Shown in pieces: positions 1-11,649 of a stretch of DNA of 64,000 nt. Both the position numbers and the translations under genes were made by a program. The first letter of the stretch is position 1; the number at the start of each line of letters is the position of its first letter. The notes below the pieces were generated by a model. That model was not told where the DNA came from. It saw only the letters and a program-made list of their open reading frames with translations, and did no database searches. The stretch covers positions 186,001-250,000 of the forward strand of contig CALSFV010000374.1 in the NCBI GenBank assembly GCA_943737045.1, written 5' to 3'. This stretch comes from Parapristionchus giblindavisi (taxonomy: Eukaryota; Nematoda; Chromadorea; Rhabditida; Diplogasteridae).

Positions 1-129
1 GTAGTGATTTTTACATTTTGCCTTTTTTGTTAACAATTTAATTTTATACAGTACTTTCCTAGAAAAAAGACATTGAAATTAATCGATATTTGCTCTTGTT
101 TATTCTTTCAAAATTATTTTATATTTCAG

Positions 130-230
130 GCATTGAACGAGATCTCAGGTTGAACTGCACTGGTATAAAGAAGAAAGATTCAGCACTGAGGTATCTCAAT
201 CTTCGATTGGCATTATGGGGGCAAATATGA
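130..230 (+). CDS. Last exon of an unidentified plus-strand gene (5' part outside window)
   Basis: A good acceptor (ATATTTCAG, 121-129) precedes an open frame that, read with one incoming base, encodes about 33 residues ending in LRLALWGQI and stops at TGA 228-230. The piece is basic (IKKKDSALRYLNLR). No family is recognised from this fragment. The upstream stretch 1-120 is T-rich and AT-rich, as expected for an intron. It converges with the minus-strand gene at 692-1174. Confidence 0.45.
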
Positions 231-691
231 CGAAATTTGTAATGTGATCGAGTCACGAATACGTTTATTCATTGGTTCCAGTAGGTTATCATTCATTATC
301 ATACACAATTGATCATAAATGAGATACAGAATGAGAATAGCATAATCATTGATGCACTGTAGGATATTCCTGCTTGAAGACATCGTTCTCGACACACGAA
401 TTGTTCTCCAGCCTCAATCAATACCGTGAGTACTTATTCACTATTAATTCTATCAAACTACTTACTTCCCTTATCTTCATTATCTCTTCCTCAGTACATC
501 CAATCTTTTTGCGGAATACCTTAACCATATTATTATATTATGCCACTTTCTTGATACCATATGTAACTGACTCTGATTCGTCTCTGCCAATCCTCCGGTT
601 TTATATAATAGAATATACTATTACTTTCTTCTGGAGCTGGTACGCACATTCCTCCGAATTCGCGTCCTTTTTTGTTGTTAATTTTTATTTT
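231..691. other. Convergent intergenic spacer
   Basis: This lies between the ends of two converging genes. Several overlapping frames stay open for 60-110 codons, but none begins or ends with splice sites that join the neighbours and none resembles a known domain. A minus-strand frame at about 510-670 is in register with the preceding gene but lies past its TGA, so I treat it as 3' untranslated or spacer DNA. Confidence 0.4.
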
Positions 692-1174
692 TCATTGTCG
701 TTTGTTTAATGTTAAAGGAGTACCATTCCATACACATTGTGTTGGCCAATTCTTTGATTCATCGTCAAGTAGAAATCCTGTAAAGGTTAAATCCTTGCAC
801 AGAAGTTTTCTATCCCTCATTGCCGCGTTCCACATTTCAGATTCTCTACAATTGTCATCATTAATTAAAGGATTTAAAATGTACGTTCACTTAATCATGG
901 CAAGACTTGTCAGATTGTTCGCGTCACCGAATTCTACCATACTTGCCAGCATCTTACTCACATTATCGTAGTACTTCCAATCAGGACTGTTTAAAAATAT
1001 TATTATTGTAATTGATAGGACATTGATGACTTACCCGGTAGAATTGGTATTACAGAATAATCCATTGGCACAATGAATCTTTTCTACTCTGCTTATGGTT
1101 TCACTATTGATCAAATCGAATGAGAATAGAAGTATCAAAAAGGATAAAAGAGGGAATAAGCAAACCACCCGCAT
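692..1174 (-). CDS. Small secreted cysteine-containing protein, 3 exons
   Basis: Exons 1174-1035, 986-891 and 845-692 join at GT-AG sites with matching phases (2, 2) to give 129 residues. The N-terminus MRVVCLFPLLSFLILLFSFD is a typical signal peptide of about 22 residues. The mature part holds four cysteines (HCANGLFC, LLCKD, TQCVW), enough for two disulfides, and N-linked glycosylation sequons (for example NSTG, NGTP). It is probably exported or anchored at the cell surface. No family is recognised. Introns are 48 and 45 nt. The start is the only ATG that gives a signal peptide. Confidence 0.65.
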
Positions 1175-3089
1175 GACTCAAGTTATGATGGAAAGAATGA
1201 AGAGTGAAGTCTACATAATGAAATTGTAATATAATAATTTATTGTGACTTTCAGTTGTGTATTGACTCGTGAGATGGAAGACGATAAGAGGAGGATAGAT
1301 AGATGAGAGAATAGGGAGGAGGGTCTATATAACCTCTTTCTTTCTTCTTACTTAAATTATTTAGGCGTCATTAATGTGAACGTATATGTCTCATAAGATG
1401 AAAATAGAAGAGGATTCATTTGGTTGTTGTCTTTGACGCTTTCATTCTATGTCTTCAATGGAAGAAGGAACGGTAGATGGAATAGAAGAATGGAAAGAAT
1501 AACACTAAGATGATCGTATTTGTTCCTTCATTCCTTCTACCTTGTTACCATCTCAATCTCACGCCCATCTGCATTCCTTCACAACTGAGAAAGCTATGTT
1601 GGTGACATGACTCCCCCTCTCCTCCCCTCTTTGCTTTTCTTCTTTTCTATTTCTCAATTCGGAGAAAACGAGGAGAAATTAGACCATGTCGGAGTTGTCT
1701 TTTACTCTTTGACAGGCATGTCTATCCCTTCTTTCTATATTTCATTAAAGATGCAAGAAGAGCAAGTAGTTACATAACTTACCGTAATCTGCCCTTCTGT
1801 TCCCCGCTCTCTTTTTCCTGATGCTGCGCATACATACCTTTGTATGTGGATATACAACATGCATCTATCTGTCTATTCATTCAATCCGTTTTTCCCATTG
1901 TTGAAATCTATCTGTTGTTATGGGATTGAAGGAGAAATATTTGCATGTTATGGCATCTCATTCGGTTTGATTATTGCTTTGGGTCTTTCTAAAATGAAGA
2001 GTTGTTCATAGTGGAGAGGAATTGGGCATGTGGAAATGTCCCGATGTAGAACACGCGATTAAATGCTATCATGCACATGATATCACATTGTTCTTCCTTC
2101 CTCTCATTGTCCATATCCCTTCTCTCTTCTTCTTCTACTACTGTTTAACTATCATTTCTTTTTCTTTCTCATCTACTTCATCGTGATACGAATAGATAGA
2201 TAGATAGATAGATTGGAGTGATTCTGATTCTATCTTCATCCTTTTTTGTCGCCTTCTCAATTGTGGTATTCGTCCGCTAACACGCTTCCAAATGTCACAA
2301 ATTGGTTGACTGCTCTAAGAGAGTCTGCTCCTCCTTCTCTTCTTCCTCCTCATCTACTCCCTCTTCTACACACACTAAGCCTTCTCATGCTGCTTTCACT
2401 CATTCTTCTGCACATTTTTATTCTGCGTACACGTGTTGATTAGGATAGTTAGTGTACATTGAATGGTTACATAATTCATTCTCTCACTCTCTCCTCACAC
2501 TTCTCCTAATATTTTCTCAACATAGATGAGTTTTTTCCTTTATTCTCTCACTCCAATTCTCTTCTAACTTTCCTTGCTACATTATTCTTGATATATGTTG
2601 GTCATTGAATACGACCGCTTTATATGAAAGGGAAACGTAGTACATTTCTTTGCTTGCTATACACCCAACTTGTTCCTTTTTTTACTATTGTATTCGTATT
2701 GTATCCCAGTCTGACCCAAGCATCTATTTTCTTCAGTAGTTCTCATTTTTTTCCTTTTTTTTCTGATGCATTTCTTTTTATGATGCTTCGAATCGAGAAA
2801 GTGCAGGCATAACGTTATTCTCAATTCCATGTTTATTCTTGATATCGGGCCAAGTACATATTTTATGATTGTGTGTGCATATTGGTAGTAGAAGCAGTAC
2901 GATTTCATTCATTCTCTCAGTCTATCGTATCTTGTATCTCATCATCTCATTTCAGTACTACTCGTCTCTATATTTCTCATTCATCTTCATCATCTCTTCT
3001 TTCTATTTCTGTGTTCCGTATTCATAACCCACTGAGAGAGTAAAGACACAAGGAGGGACATCATCATCATCTCGTCCCTTCCATACAAT
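1175..3089. other. Spacer with pyrimidine-rich tracts
   Basis: This is the upstream region of both the secreted-protein gene and the synaptotagmin-like gene. It is rich in TTCTTC/TCTC runs and holds a short (GATA)n tract near 2195-2213. Open frames of 60-80 codons at 2246-2443 and 2624-2812 are hydrophobic low-complexity products of the T/C-rich sequence. I see no coding gene or RNA gene. Confidence 0.5.
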
Positions 3090-4683
3090 ATGTTTCAAGC
3101 TACAACCCGTCGTCTTTCAACATTGCCAGATCTCATGGTTCCATCTCTCCAAGTATGTATTCTATCATGACAGTGGTACACAATGTCATCAATGTCATTG
3201 TTCAGAAGGAACGTCGTCCCTCAGTGCAAGATGTGGCAGATAGTGCAATGCATTTCTTAGAACGAAGACGTAGTTCAGATCATGGAATAGGTATGAGTTC
3301 CTTACTGACACATATTCATATATCTTGTTTGTGTATTCCCAATCTCTATACGATTATACAATTGTTATTGTGATGTCAGAAATGGAGATAAAAAATTAAG
3401 GAAATATACAACCTGATTTATATCGAAGACGAGGGAGTATTGTAACAAATGAATCCTCAAGTGGATCTTCTGTCGGATGTTGTGATCTACAAATGAGATA
3501 TGATTTCTCTCGAAGTGATTTCCATATCACTATTCTTGATGGTAGGTTAATATGTATTATCTTTTTTATAAGTAAAACAAATTCTAGTGAGACGATTAAC
3601 TCGTATCGAACATTATTACATTCGAATCTCACTTAGTGGACACCCACAAAACTATCAGACAGGTAAACTTAAATATGATTTTCGCGATACCACGTACTAA
3701 TATTTGTGAGATTGTTAAGGTAAATTGATTCCCGGAGCTCCTTTGAAAAAAGAAGACTTCAAATTCGCTCTGTCCTATGACGAATTGTTGGAGAAGACTC
3801 TGTCTATACAGCTAATAGGTACCAGGAAAGCAGGTAAACTATTTTGTCAATCAACATTTCGTGTTGACGCCTGTTTCTTTCAAGGAGGTGGAACATTATC
3901 GATTGGAGAAGTAAATGTTTTGTTGTCATCCATTGATCCTTCTGACGAAGTCTTTCTTACAACAGACATAGACACACAAGATACGGTATTCATGTTGTAT
4001 ACGAGCTTGTGTGAAATAATTTGTCTTCTGGTAGGATGAGAACCTTGGTCAGCTATTCCTTGGAGTACAATTCCTTCCATCTGCTGAACGACTAATCGTA
4101 ACTGTGCATCAAGCTAAAGATTTGCCATGTCATGAATCACTTCCAAGTATGTTTTCAATGAAAATAGGATTGTGATACCATTGATATATTTTCATCGAAT
4201 ACAGTAATCAATTCACAGATGCATACGTCAAAGTATTTCTTCTACAAGGTGGGCGTGTAGTCAAAAAGAGGAAATCAGCCGTAAGGAAGAATTCTCAATG
4301 CCCAGTTTGGAATGAAGCTCTTAATTTTACCCTTTCACCGTTACTCTTACCAAGGCTAGTCGTTTGAATAAGGGATAAATTGCATTTTGTTTCTGCAAAC
4401 ATTTTACTTATGGTACCGGTTTATCTCCAAATATGTGGCGTATAATTCATTTGATCGTTACAGTTGTCAATTGGAGATTGATGTCCTGGACTATGATAGA
4501 GTGGGGAATGATCGTTTACTTGGCCAGGTGAGGAGTGCAATAATTACACAATTTTTCTATCTGTCCTCTTGAACTTGTCTCTTTCAGATATCACTTGGTG
4601 GTGAGTCATGTGAGAGAATGTGGAAGGATGTTCTCGAAGGAAAGTCTGTTAATCCCAAATGGATTTCACTCCGATTTTTATGA
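3090..4683 (+). CDS. Tandem-C2 synaptotagmin-like protein, 10 exons, 328 aa
   Basis: Exons 3090-3152, 3206-3290, 3401-3541, 3588-3662, 3720-3833, 3885-3985, 4035-4146, 4219-4354, 4464-4527 and 4588-4683 join in phase throughout. The first C2 domain runs from about residue 60 (CDLQMRYDFSRSDFHITIL) to about 190. The second starts at the synaptotagmin-like stretch LGQLFLGVQFLPSAERLIVT and ends with LDYDRVGNDRLLG and WISLRFL. C2 domains bind membranes, often with calcium. Here the usual DPYVK aspartates are replaced (EHYYIR in the first, NAYVK in the second), so calcium binding is probably weak or lost. There is no transmembrane segment, unlike classical synaptotagmins. The intron after 4354 appears to use a GC donor. 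It could be a Syt-15/17-like or B/K-type protein. Confidence 0.83.
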
Positions 4684-5585
4684 TGATTGACTCCTCTCCT
4701 ATATTCCATTCTCCTCAGTTTTTTTATTTATTTTGGTTCTATTATAGTGTCCCTTTCTATAGCCTTGCGAGTTGTTTTGTCCAATGCATTGCATATGATG
4801 TATAACATGTGCATAAAAAGTAGTAGACGAAGAGGCGATGAGTGTAGAGAAGAACGGAGAACGCTGAAGACGACGAAAGAAGAAGAAGAGTAAGAAGACG
4901 AAGAAGCAGTAGTATGGGTTGACTCGTCTCTCGCATTGCTCTACTACTCATACTATTTCTTTTCTTCTTACTTTTCTACCCGGTTACTACCTCCGTTCCC
5001 TCTATATCCTAGGTCTATCTTGTATCTCCACTTGTCTTTCTATTCTCTCTCACCTACAAAGAGCGACAAACACGTGCATTGAAGTAATTGATGCCATCCA
5101 TCTCATTTAAACATAGTGACTGGTGGCTTATTCCTTCCTTTTCCTCATTTTCCAATCCTTTATCTTCTACTACTCTCCTATACTCTATACACCTCTCTTC
5201 GTCTACACACTTTCTCTTTTCCTCATGTCCATCATATATCTATCTATCATATACGCCTATCTATCACCGAGTGGAACACAAACTTTTTGTTTCTTCTCTT
5301 TTGTTGTACACTATTGACTACTCTCTCATGCATATTCTCTACAATGAATCTGCTTTCTCTCACTCTCTTTTCCTATCATGATTTGCCTCTGTAAAGTAGT
5401 TCCGTTTTACTCTCTGGGTTATCTTTGTTCTATCGGACACTACCATATATTTGTCGTATTATTTTCTGGTTTTGGCTCAATAAAATATTTACTTGAAACC
5501 CATTTTCTGCAGATGATTCATAGGCAATAATTAATGTGATGAACTACGAATTAATTGTAAATCTAGAGTTGTTTTGGATGTTAGG
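4684..5585. other. Intergenic spacer, pyrimidine-rich
   Basis: Three overlapping plus-strand frames at 5088-5394 stay open only because the strand is T/C-rich. AATAAA at 5480-5485 may be a poly(A) signal, though it lies 800 bp past the preceding stop. No gene is supported. Confidence 0.45.
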
Positions 5586-7540
5586 ATGGATACTTTCTAT
5601 GAAGACTACACACAAAGGTAAGCTCTCTCTCATATCTCTCTTATGCATGATAATACTGTTTCAGTGATGACTTGGTATGGGTGGATGAAGGAGTCAAAAG
5701 AAAAGGCCGTTGCCATATTCCCACTGTTGTAGCTACTCTTATTCTTCTTGTTCTATTCTATTTTGGTGCTCAGTATGTGCTATCTGGTAAGGGATCGAAT
5801 GGCATAGATGGAGGGAGGAGAGGCTAATCACATTAGATGCTTTGTAGACAAGGATGATTTTGATGGAGAATCATCAAGTGCAACTAGTAGAACTCCTTTC
5901 AATGTAGAAGTACGCATAATGTTGAATGAACGAAAAAATAATGGAATAATTCAGCAATATGGAACTGCATCTTCGTGGAGAAGTAGATCAGAAGTCAAGA
6001 ATATCGATTGCGCTGAATATTTTGATGGGAGTAAAAGATTAGGTCGAGGATCAAGTATGAATGAACATCCATTGGAGATGCACTGTCATGCTATTCGTAG
6101 TCGTGTTTTTCCATTTCGGAATTCCGATACTGGCTTCCCTATAGCATTCTCTAAGACTGTTTTCATGGTTCGTCTATCAATGTATAGTCTTAATCGCTAT
6201 GATGTTATTTGTGTCGCAGGATTACGAATTACTAGAGGAACAGCTAACTCTCAGCTACGCATTGGAGAATTCTTTTTGTTTTGCTGTGGATAAAAAGGTG
6301 GGGAGAGAGATACGTGAGTGACGGATGAGTGAAGGAAACAGAGTGAATAGAGAAGAGGAAGGAGCGAAATAAAAGAGAGAAGAAAGGAGAATAAGAATTA
6401 TGTTCCACACAGGCAAAAGATCTATTCAAACGACGTTTACGAAGATTGGCTGACTGTCTTCCAAATGTTATTGTTATCGACGAGGAATTCGAACTTGATA
6501 GATTGGGGCATAATCAAAATGCCGCCCATTTGAGTTGTATGAAAGCATTGCTCCGATATAATTGGAAATATTTGATTGTACTACAGGTAATATTCATTTA
6601 CCTGACGATGAGTTCGGAGACAAATGTGTATTTTGCAGAATCATGATATCATGCTTAAAGCTCATTGGGAATTGGGTAGGATCTTTTCGATCATGAATGG
6701 AACAAGTGATATCGAAGTATCTAATTGTGCTTATATTCGATGTGAACCATTCCTGGATACAAATATATCGAGACTCAATTTGTGTTTACCTCCTTCTTCA
6801 TGTAATACGAACCAATTACAATGGGCAAAGGGAGCACAACAAAGTAGTCTTTCTCGAGAGGCTGTATCATTCATTCTCAATCGTATCAATACTGATGCTC
6901 TTGTCAGACAACTCAACTTCCTTGTAAGTATTATTATAATTTCCTTCCACTCACATCTTCCCACTCTAACAAGTATTCATTGTAGAATGAGGGAGCCGAT
7001 GAGATACTACTCCCTACTTTAGCCATCTCTGAAATAGGCTTTCCTGGTGGATACACATCACAATGTCTACCGGGAAAGAATACATTTATAACGAGGTTTG
7101 GGATTACGGTATCATCCCTGCTCCTTTCTCAATTAACAAAATGTGTAGATATTCTCGATGGAGAGATAATGCAACATCATGCTCATCTGGAGTACTCCGT
7201 CATTTTATATGCATCCTTGGAACTAGAGATTTACCTTTTCTTAGTAACACACATCACATAATCGCTAATAAGGTATATCAATTAGGCATTCGAAAGTGTG
7301 AAAGAGTGTACATTAAAGATGATGCCGAGTGTAGACTACACGGCTATTCATTGTATGTCTCGATTAGTATTCAACCGAAGTCGATTATACACTCCATCCA
7401 TATTACGAGATGATTTCTATGCTAATATTCAATCTGTGAGTCATGCTAATCGTGAGTGATTCACCAACTTGTACCAATTATAGGTGAGATACAACAAACT
7501 TATATCAGATGGAAACAATACGAGTACATTTGAATGCTAA
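5586..7540 (+). CDS. Core-2/I-branching beta-1,6-N-acetylglucosaminyltransferase family protein (GLY-type), 10 exons
   Basis: Exons 5586-5617, 5665-5786, 5848-6167, 6220-6297, 6413-6586, 6639-6923, 6986-7095, 7149-7272, 7319-7435 and 7484-7540 join in phase. The protein is a type II Golgi enzyme: a short cytosolic tail, then a membrane anchor (PTVVATLILLVLFYFGAQYV, about residues 33-52) and a lumenal domain. The Branch family (PF02485) is recognised by PIAFSKTVFMDYELLEEQL, FCFAVDKK, RYNWKYLIVLQNHDIMLKAH and, near the C-terminus, SRWRDNATSCSSGVLRHFIC followed by DLPFL and ANK. Such enzymes add GlcNAc branches to O-glycans or related acceptors. Family members carry conserved lumenal cysteines, several of which are present. 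Exact acceptor specificity cannot be read from the sequence. Confidence 0.88.
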
Positions 7541-7791
7541 TGCCTTTCTATTTATTGTTATATCTTGTCTTTACTGTTACGGATAAAGTTGTATGAACTG
7601 CGTACTTTACTCTGTAGACTATGTCAATAGTGAATGGAGGGTGTAGGATCATGAGCAAGATGGAGGGAAGTTGTTGTGTTTTTAGTACGTTCCTCTTTGA
7701 TCGATCTGTGTGTGAGAATGAAAGAAGAAAACAAAGTGAGAGTACCACTCATGGGAGAGGACACACGGAAGAATCCCCTATAAAGTGACAA

Positions 7792-8948
7792 ATGATTCCG
7801 TTACTACGTCAATCATCATCTTTTGACCTTCCTACCATTCCTGATGATATTATTGATGAAGTACTCAACCTTATCGGGCCTGTTCAGGTAAGTTCAATTT
7901 TATTCTATTCGAATAATACTTTGTGTTCAATCTGTAGTTTCTTCACTTTGGATGGGGACGTGTTTCTAGAGGATTCTCTTCAATAATCGATAGAAGATTA
8001 TTAACAACCCGTCATTTCGACTTTCGATCAATATATGATCATGAATGCTACCTACAATCTTCATCGTCTATCGATTCATGTTTATCATTCATCATTCCGA
8101 GGCTACGAAGTGTACAACATGTGATACTTCCCATGTCTATCTTGATGACATGTTCGTCTATTTTTTTGATATATTAGATTCTAATCTCTCCCTCACATGT
8201 GCGCATGTTACAGTGATGAGAAAGAATGATGTACAATTACTACCATTACAAAGTTTGAAAGTAGTAATTGATGAAAACGACAATCGGCGTATCATCTCAT
8301 CTCAATTATCATTCAGAGATGGCAAAAGTTCAATGTGAGCAGAAAACTTATTTGAACTCTTACTCGATACAACCTTTCCAGTCATAATCTATTCTCATCA
8401 ATCTCAAAACTTACAATTGAAATCAACGTCAACGATCAATGTAATCTACCGTTGATTGAATTGAGAGAATTCATATCATGTATGAAACCATTGATATCGA
8501 GTAAGCCTCATCTTATTGAAATCAATCAATTACCCTATTTGAGATTGGAATGTATTTCTTCGTGATAGTACTATGAATGGACAAAGATGGAGTAGTCCAT
8601 GTGAAATGTACATGAAGAGAGAACGATATTTCATTACTTATATACGCAATCTACTCGATCTCGATATTACTATCAACACTCTCGTTCTTATGGACAACGA
8701 TAATGAATCGAAGAGGCGTATATACATGCATCATGACTACAAGGTTGTTTCGATTTGCTCAATCAATAACGATATAAATGATGAATATACAGAAGTGCAA
8801 GAACCTTTTTGTATTTTATCGATTGGGATTTAGTGCAGTAGAAGGAGAGGATGTATTTGATACTCTTCAATCAGTCACACTTATTCAATCTATTAATCAT
8901 CACACTCAAGCTTATTTTAAGAATACTCCAGGTTGGAACGATACATAA
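7792..8948 (+). CDS. F-box-like protein, 6 exons, about 304 aa
   Basis: Exons 7792-7887, 7938-8151, 8214-8334, 8382-8561, 8596-8743 and 8793-8948 join in phase. The N-terminus holds an F-box-like stretch, LPTIPDDIIDEVLNLIGPVQ, followed by WGRVSRGFSSII, which fits the helical core that docks on SKP1 in SCF ubiquitin ligases. The remainder (for example LKVVIDENDN, IRNLLDLDITINTLVLMD) has alternating hydrophobic residues but no domain I can name; it resembles the fast-evolving substrate-binding halves of nematode F-box proteins. The intron at 8562-8595 would be only 34 nt. If it is not spliced, the protein stops at 8565 and the last two exons would be a remnant. Confidence 0.6.
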
Positions 8949-9085
8949 TATAGTACGAACTATGTATCTCTTTATAGCCCTAGATGTAATGAGAATATCA
9001 TCGAATATTATAAAGGAAGAAGTCGACGTACTCTAATAATCTTATAATCTCGATCTGTATTTTGCGACCCTATCTATTTAATATT

Positions 9086-9451
9086 GAGCGTCCCGTATAT
9101 ATGAAAACACTTTTTGATTGCAACAAAAATTTCTTATGAATCCTTCGTTTCATTCCTATTTTTCAAACAGTTCCACCAAGGGCTACCAAATGTGGAGAGG
9201 GCATACACTCACCAAACTGTAGACGCATAAATCTTGCCGTTTCTATCCTTTTTTAATTCTAGTTTGGCAAAAGTGAACACTAGAACGGCGCATAAGAAGG
9301 CTCCAATGTTAGGCATTGTTTTAGTAGCTAACTATTCTAATTTAATCCATAGTAAAAAAAGAAAGACTTTTCGTCATGATGAATAAAAATCAATTCGTCA
9401 TGATGAAATATAAATGTTTCAAAACAGTGTTTTCAAATATACGGGAAACCC
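9086..9451. mobile_element. Small TIR element, relative of the 13953-15685 foldback
   Basis: The left end reads CGTCCCGTATATATGAAAAC and the right end is its inverted counterpart, GTTTTCAAATATACGGGAAA. The ends match the terminal repeats of the larger element at 13953-15685. The interior has two near-identical copies of CGTCATGATGAA and no transposase frame. It looks like a non-autonomous (MITE-like) member with TA at its right edge. Confidence 0.65.
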
Positions 9452-11237
9452 TAATAAGTTTTAAATGTGACCTATTGTACGTCCAGTTAACAGTCTTGTA
9501 TTATTAAGTACTTGCGTACCAAGAAATCATCAATGCAATATGTTATTGTGCCTAATTTCAATGCTTCCCAACGCCTGTATTATTTATTGTATATATTTTG
9601 CAAACTATTTCGAATGGTTTATCATTTGTAAAGTGTAATGCTCAGCTGAAGGGATTGTTGTTGTAATAAATTGTGACATGTTCGGTATCAGAAATAGCGA
9701 CTACAAGATACATTTTGTCCTTATAAAACCGATATATCAATGAATTTAAGAGGTGGATAAAATATTGTGCGTCAGCATAGAAAAACTGCTTCTGAAACCC
9801 CGTACTGCAGTTGACACAACGTTAACAACTAGTATAGGAGTTTTGACGGGTTTGGATATTGCGGTTCTGGGATCTCTACCCATCGATGTCCCTCTATCTT
9901 TCTCTTGCCCTCTCATTCTTCTGTCCTCTTATCACTCATCGTATCAGCTGGTTTGTTATTCGATTATTGTGTGTTTAACATTTGTAGTCTACCATGCTCC
10001 TACCATATCGGTTGTCCTCACTACTTTCACTCGTATCTATTCATCTACAGATAAAGTTGTATTCTCTTTCTCTTCTTTCCACTCAAAACAACATATATTG
10101 TTGCAAGTAAAGGACTAAATAGAATGATTAAATACATGGATATTGTATTTCATTCTATGTATATCACGTACCAGATTGTATATGTTCTATCGTTAAGTAT
10201 AACAAGAGGGTATCTTGATGATATATCACTCATGCTGTGATGGCCATGTATCAATCATATCATTTGCTTCTCTCTCATATATCTATGATCCTTGTCTATC
10301 TCTCATCTCATTCTTACTCCATTTCCTGTTTTGTGACTGACTCTTATCACTATTCTCTTTCTCTCTCTTCATCATTTCCTATTACGAATCTTCACCTATG
10401 CCCTTCTCTCTATCAATCTTACATCGTCTCATCACCATTCTCTCATCCTACACAGCACTGTCAACGAGAGAGGAGAGAGAGAGAGATAGAAATGGTCTAT
10501 CATCTATCCTTTCATATTCGGATAGATAGATGGTATAGAAAGAGTCACATGCTTCATTTACTCCTACTCTATTTACTCTTATTCTCTTCTTTTTCTTCTA
10601 CTGAGAGAGAGTCTTAGATCACACGTTCCCCCTCTCCTTCGATCTTCTATTATTCAACAATATATCTCTTCAGCTCAAATCAATCTAATATATGAGTAGA
10701 TTAGTAAGGGAAGCTGTCCCTGTTATCACATTGATCAATTCCTCTTATCATTCTTCTACCACCTATATGTATACAGTCACTGCATACACATGGTCATTAT
10801 GATCATCATTGGGGCCTTTTCCCTTCCATTCTTTCCATTGTACGACAATAATAATAGTGATAATGAGTAGAGAACCTTTTGGATCAATAAGACGAATGAA
10901 TTGAATGATGATCTACTCAATAGATAGATATTATTCATTCGTTCCCTCTTCCTATCTCCATCCCTATTCCCTATTTCATCCTCTTGTATTCGTATTCCAT
11001 CATTGGTTACTCTTTCTCTCTTTTACTCTTTCTATTCTATCATATCGATCTCGTTTCACTAGTAAGTGTCTTCTTCTCTTTCAATATCTTCTTCTCTCTT
11101 CATTCTCTTACTATCTATCTATCTCGTATTCTAACCCTACACTATAACCTAACAGGTTATCTATCGTCTATAAGGAACGTTCCGAAACTCTTTTTCTTCT
11201 TGCTCTATCTAACGCGCCTCATGTAACACTTTGTAAC

Positions 11238-11290
11238 TGTCTTGTACAATCTCTCCCTCTTCCTCTCCCTCTTCCTCTCCATCTACCTCA

Positions 11291-11345
<55 letters not shown>

Positions 11346-11420
11346 TCCATCTACCTCACCATCTCTCTCTCTTCTACCATCTCTACCTCTTCTACTCTCA
11401 CTCTCCATCTACTTCTTCTA
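11238..11420. repeat. (CT)n/(TC)n microsatellite with flanking TCCCTC units
   Basis: An almost pure CT run of about 45 nt at 11298-11342 sits inside a longer pyrimidine-only tract with CTCTTC, CTACCTCACCATCT and TCTACC units. It is 230 bp upstream of the ZYG-11/ZER-1-like start codon. Confidence 0.85.
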
Positions 11421-11649
11421 TACTCCACAGTTGTTTCGTCTTCTACTTTGCTTGTACTGCTTCTCTATTTCTTTCTACCACTCTTGTATTCTCATTTTGC
11501 TCTTTCATCTATTTCTTCATCACCTCAAGTTTTCTCAACTTTGATCGATAGATAGTTTTATTCAATGTAGCCATTGATTTCATTCAAATTTTCCATTTGA
11601 TTCAATTCCTATGATATGATATTAATTCCATTGATTTTTTGTATTATAG

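Larger units (their letters stand above)
8949..11649. other. Long spacer with a TIR element and pyrimidine repeats
   Basis: Beyond the TIR element at 9086-9451 the region holds AT-rich sequence to about 9750, then strongly T/C-rich DNA from about 10230 to 11530. The frame at 9753-10118 and the hydrophobic frames at 10237-10617 and 10905-11544 have no splice context or known domain, and the later ones are translations of CT-rich repeats. Confidence 0.45.

Noticed and set aside
510..670. Extra C-terminal exon of the secreted protein (frame with PAPEESNSIFYYIKPEDW)
   Set aside because: It lies after an in-frame TGA, and no donor/acceptor pair skips the stop while keeping phase with confidence.
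9753..10118. A 121-codon plus-strand frame as a gene
   Set aside because: There is no recognisable domain, no splice sites joining other exons, and its second half is T/C-rich low complexity.
11242..11544. A 100-codon hydrophobic plus-strand frame
   Set aside because: It is a translation of the CT microsatellite and other pyrimidine repeats, with no splice context.
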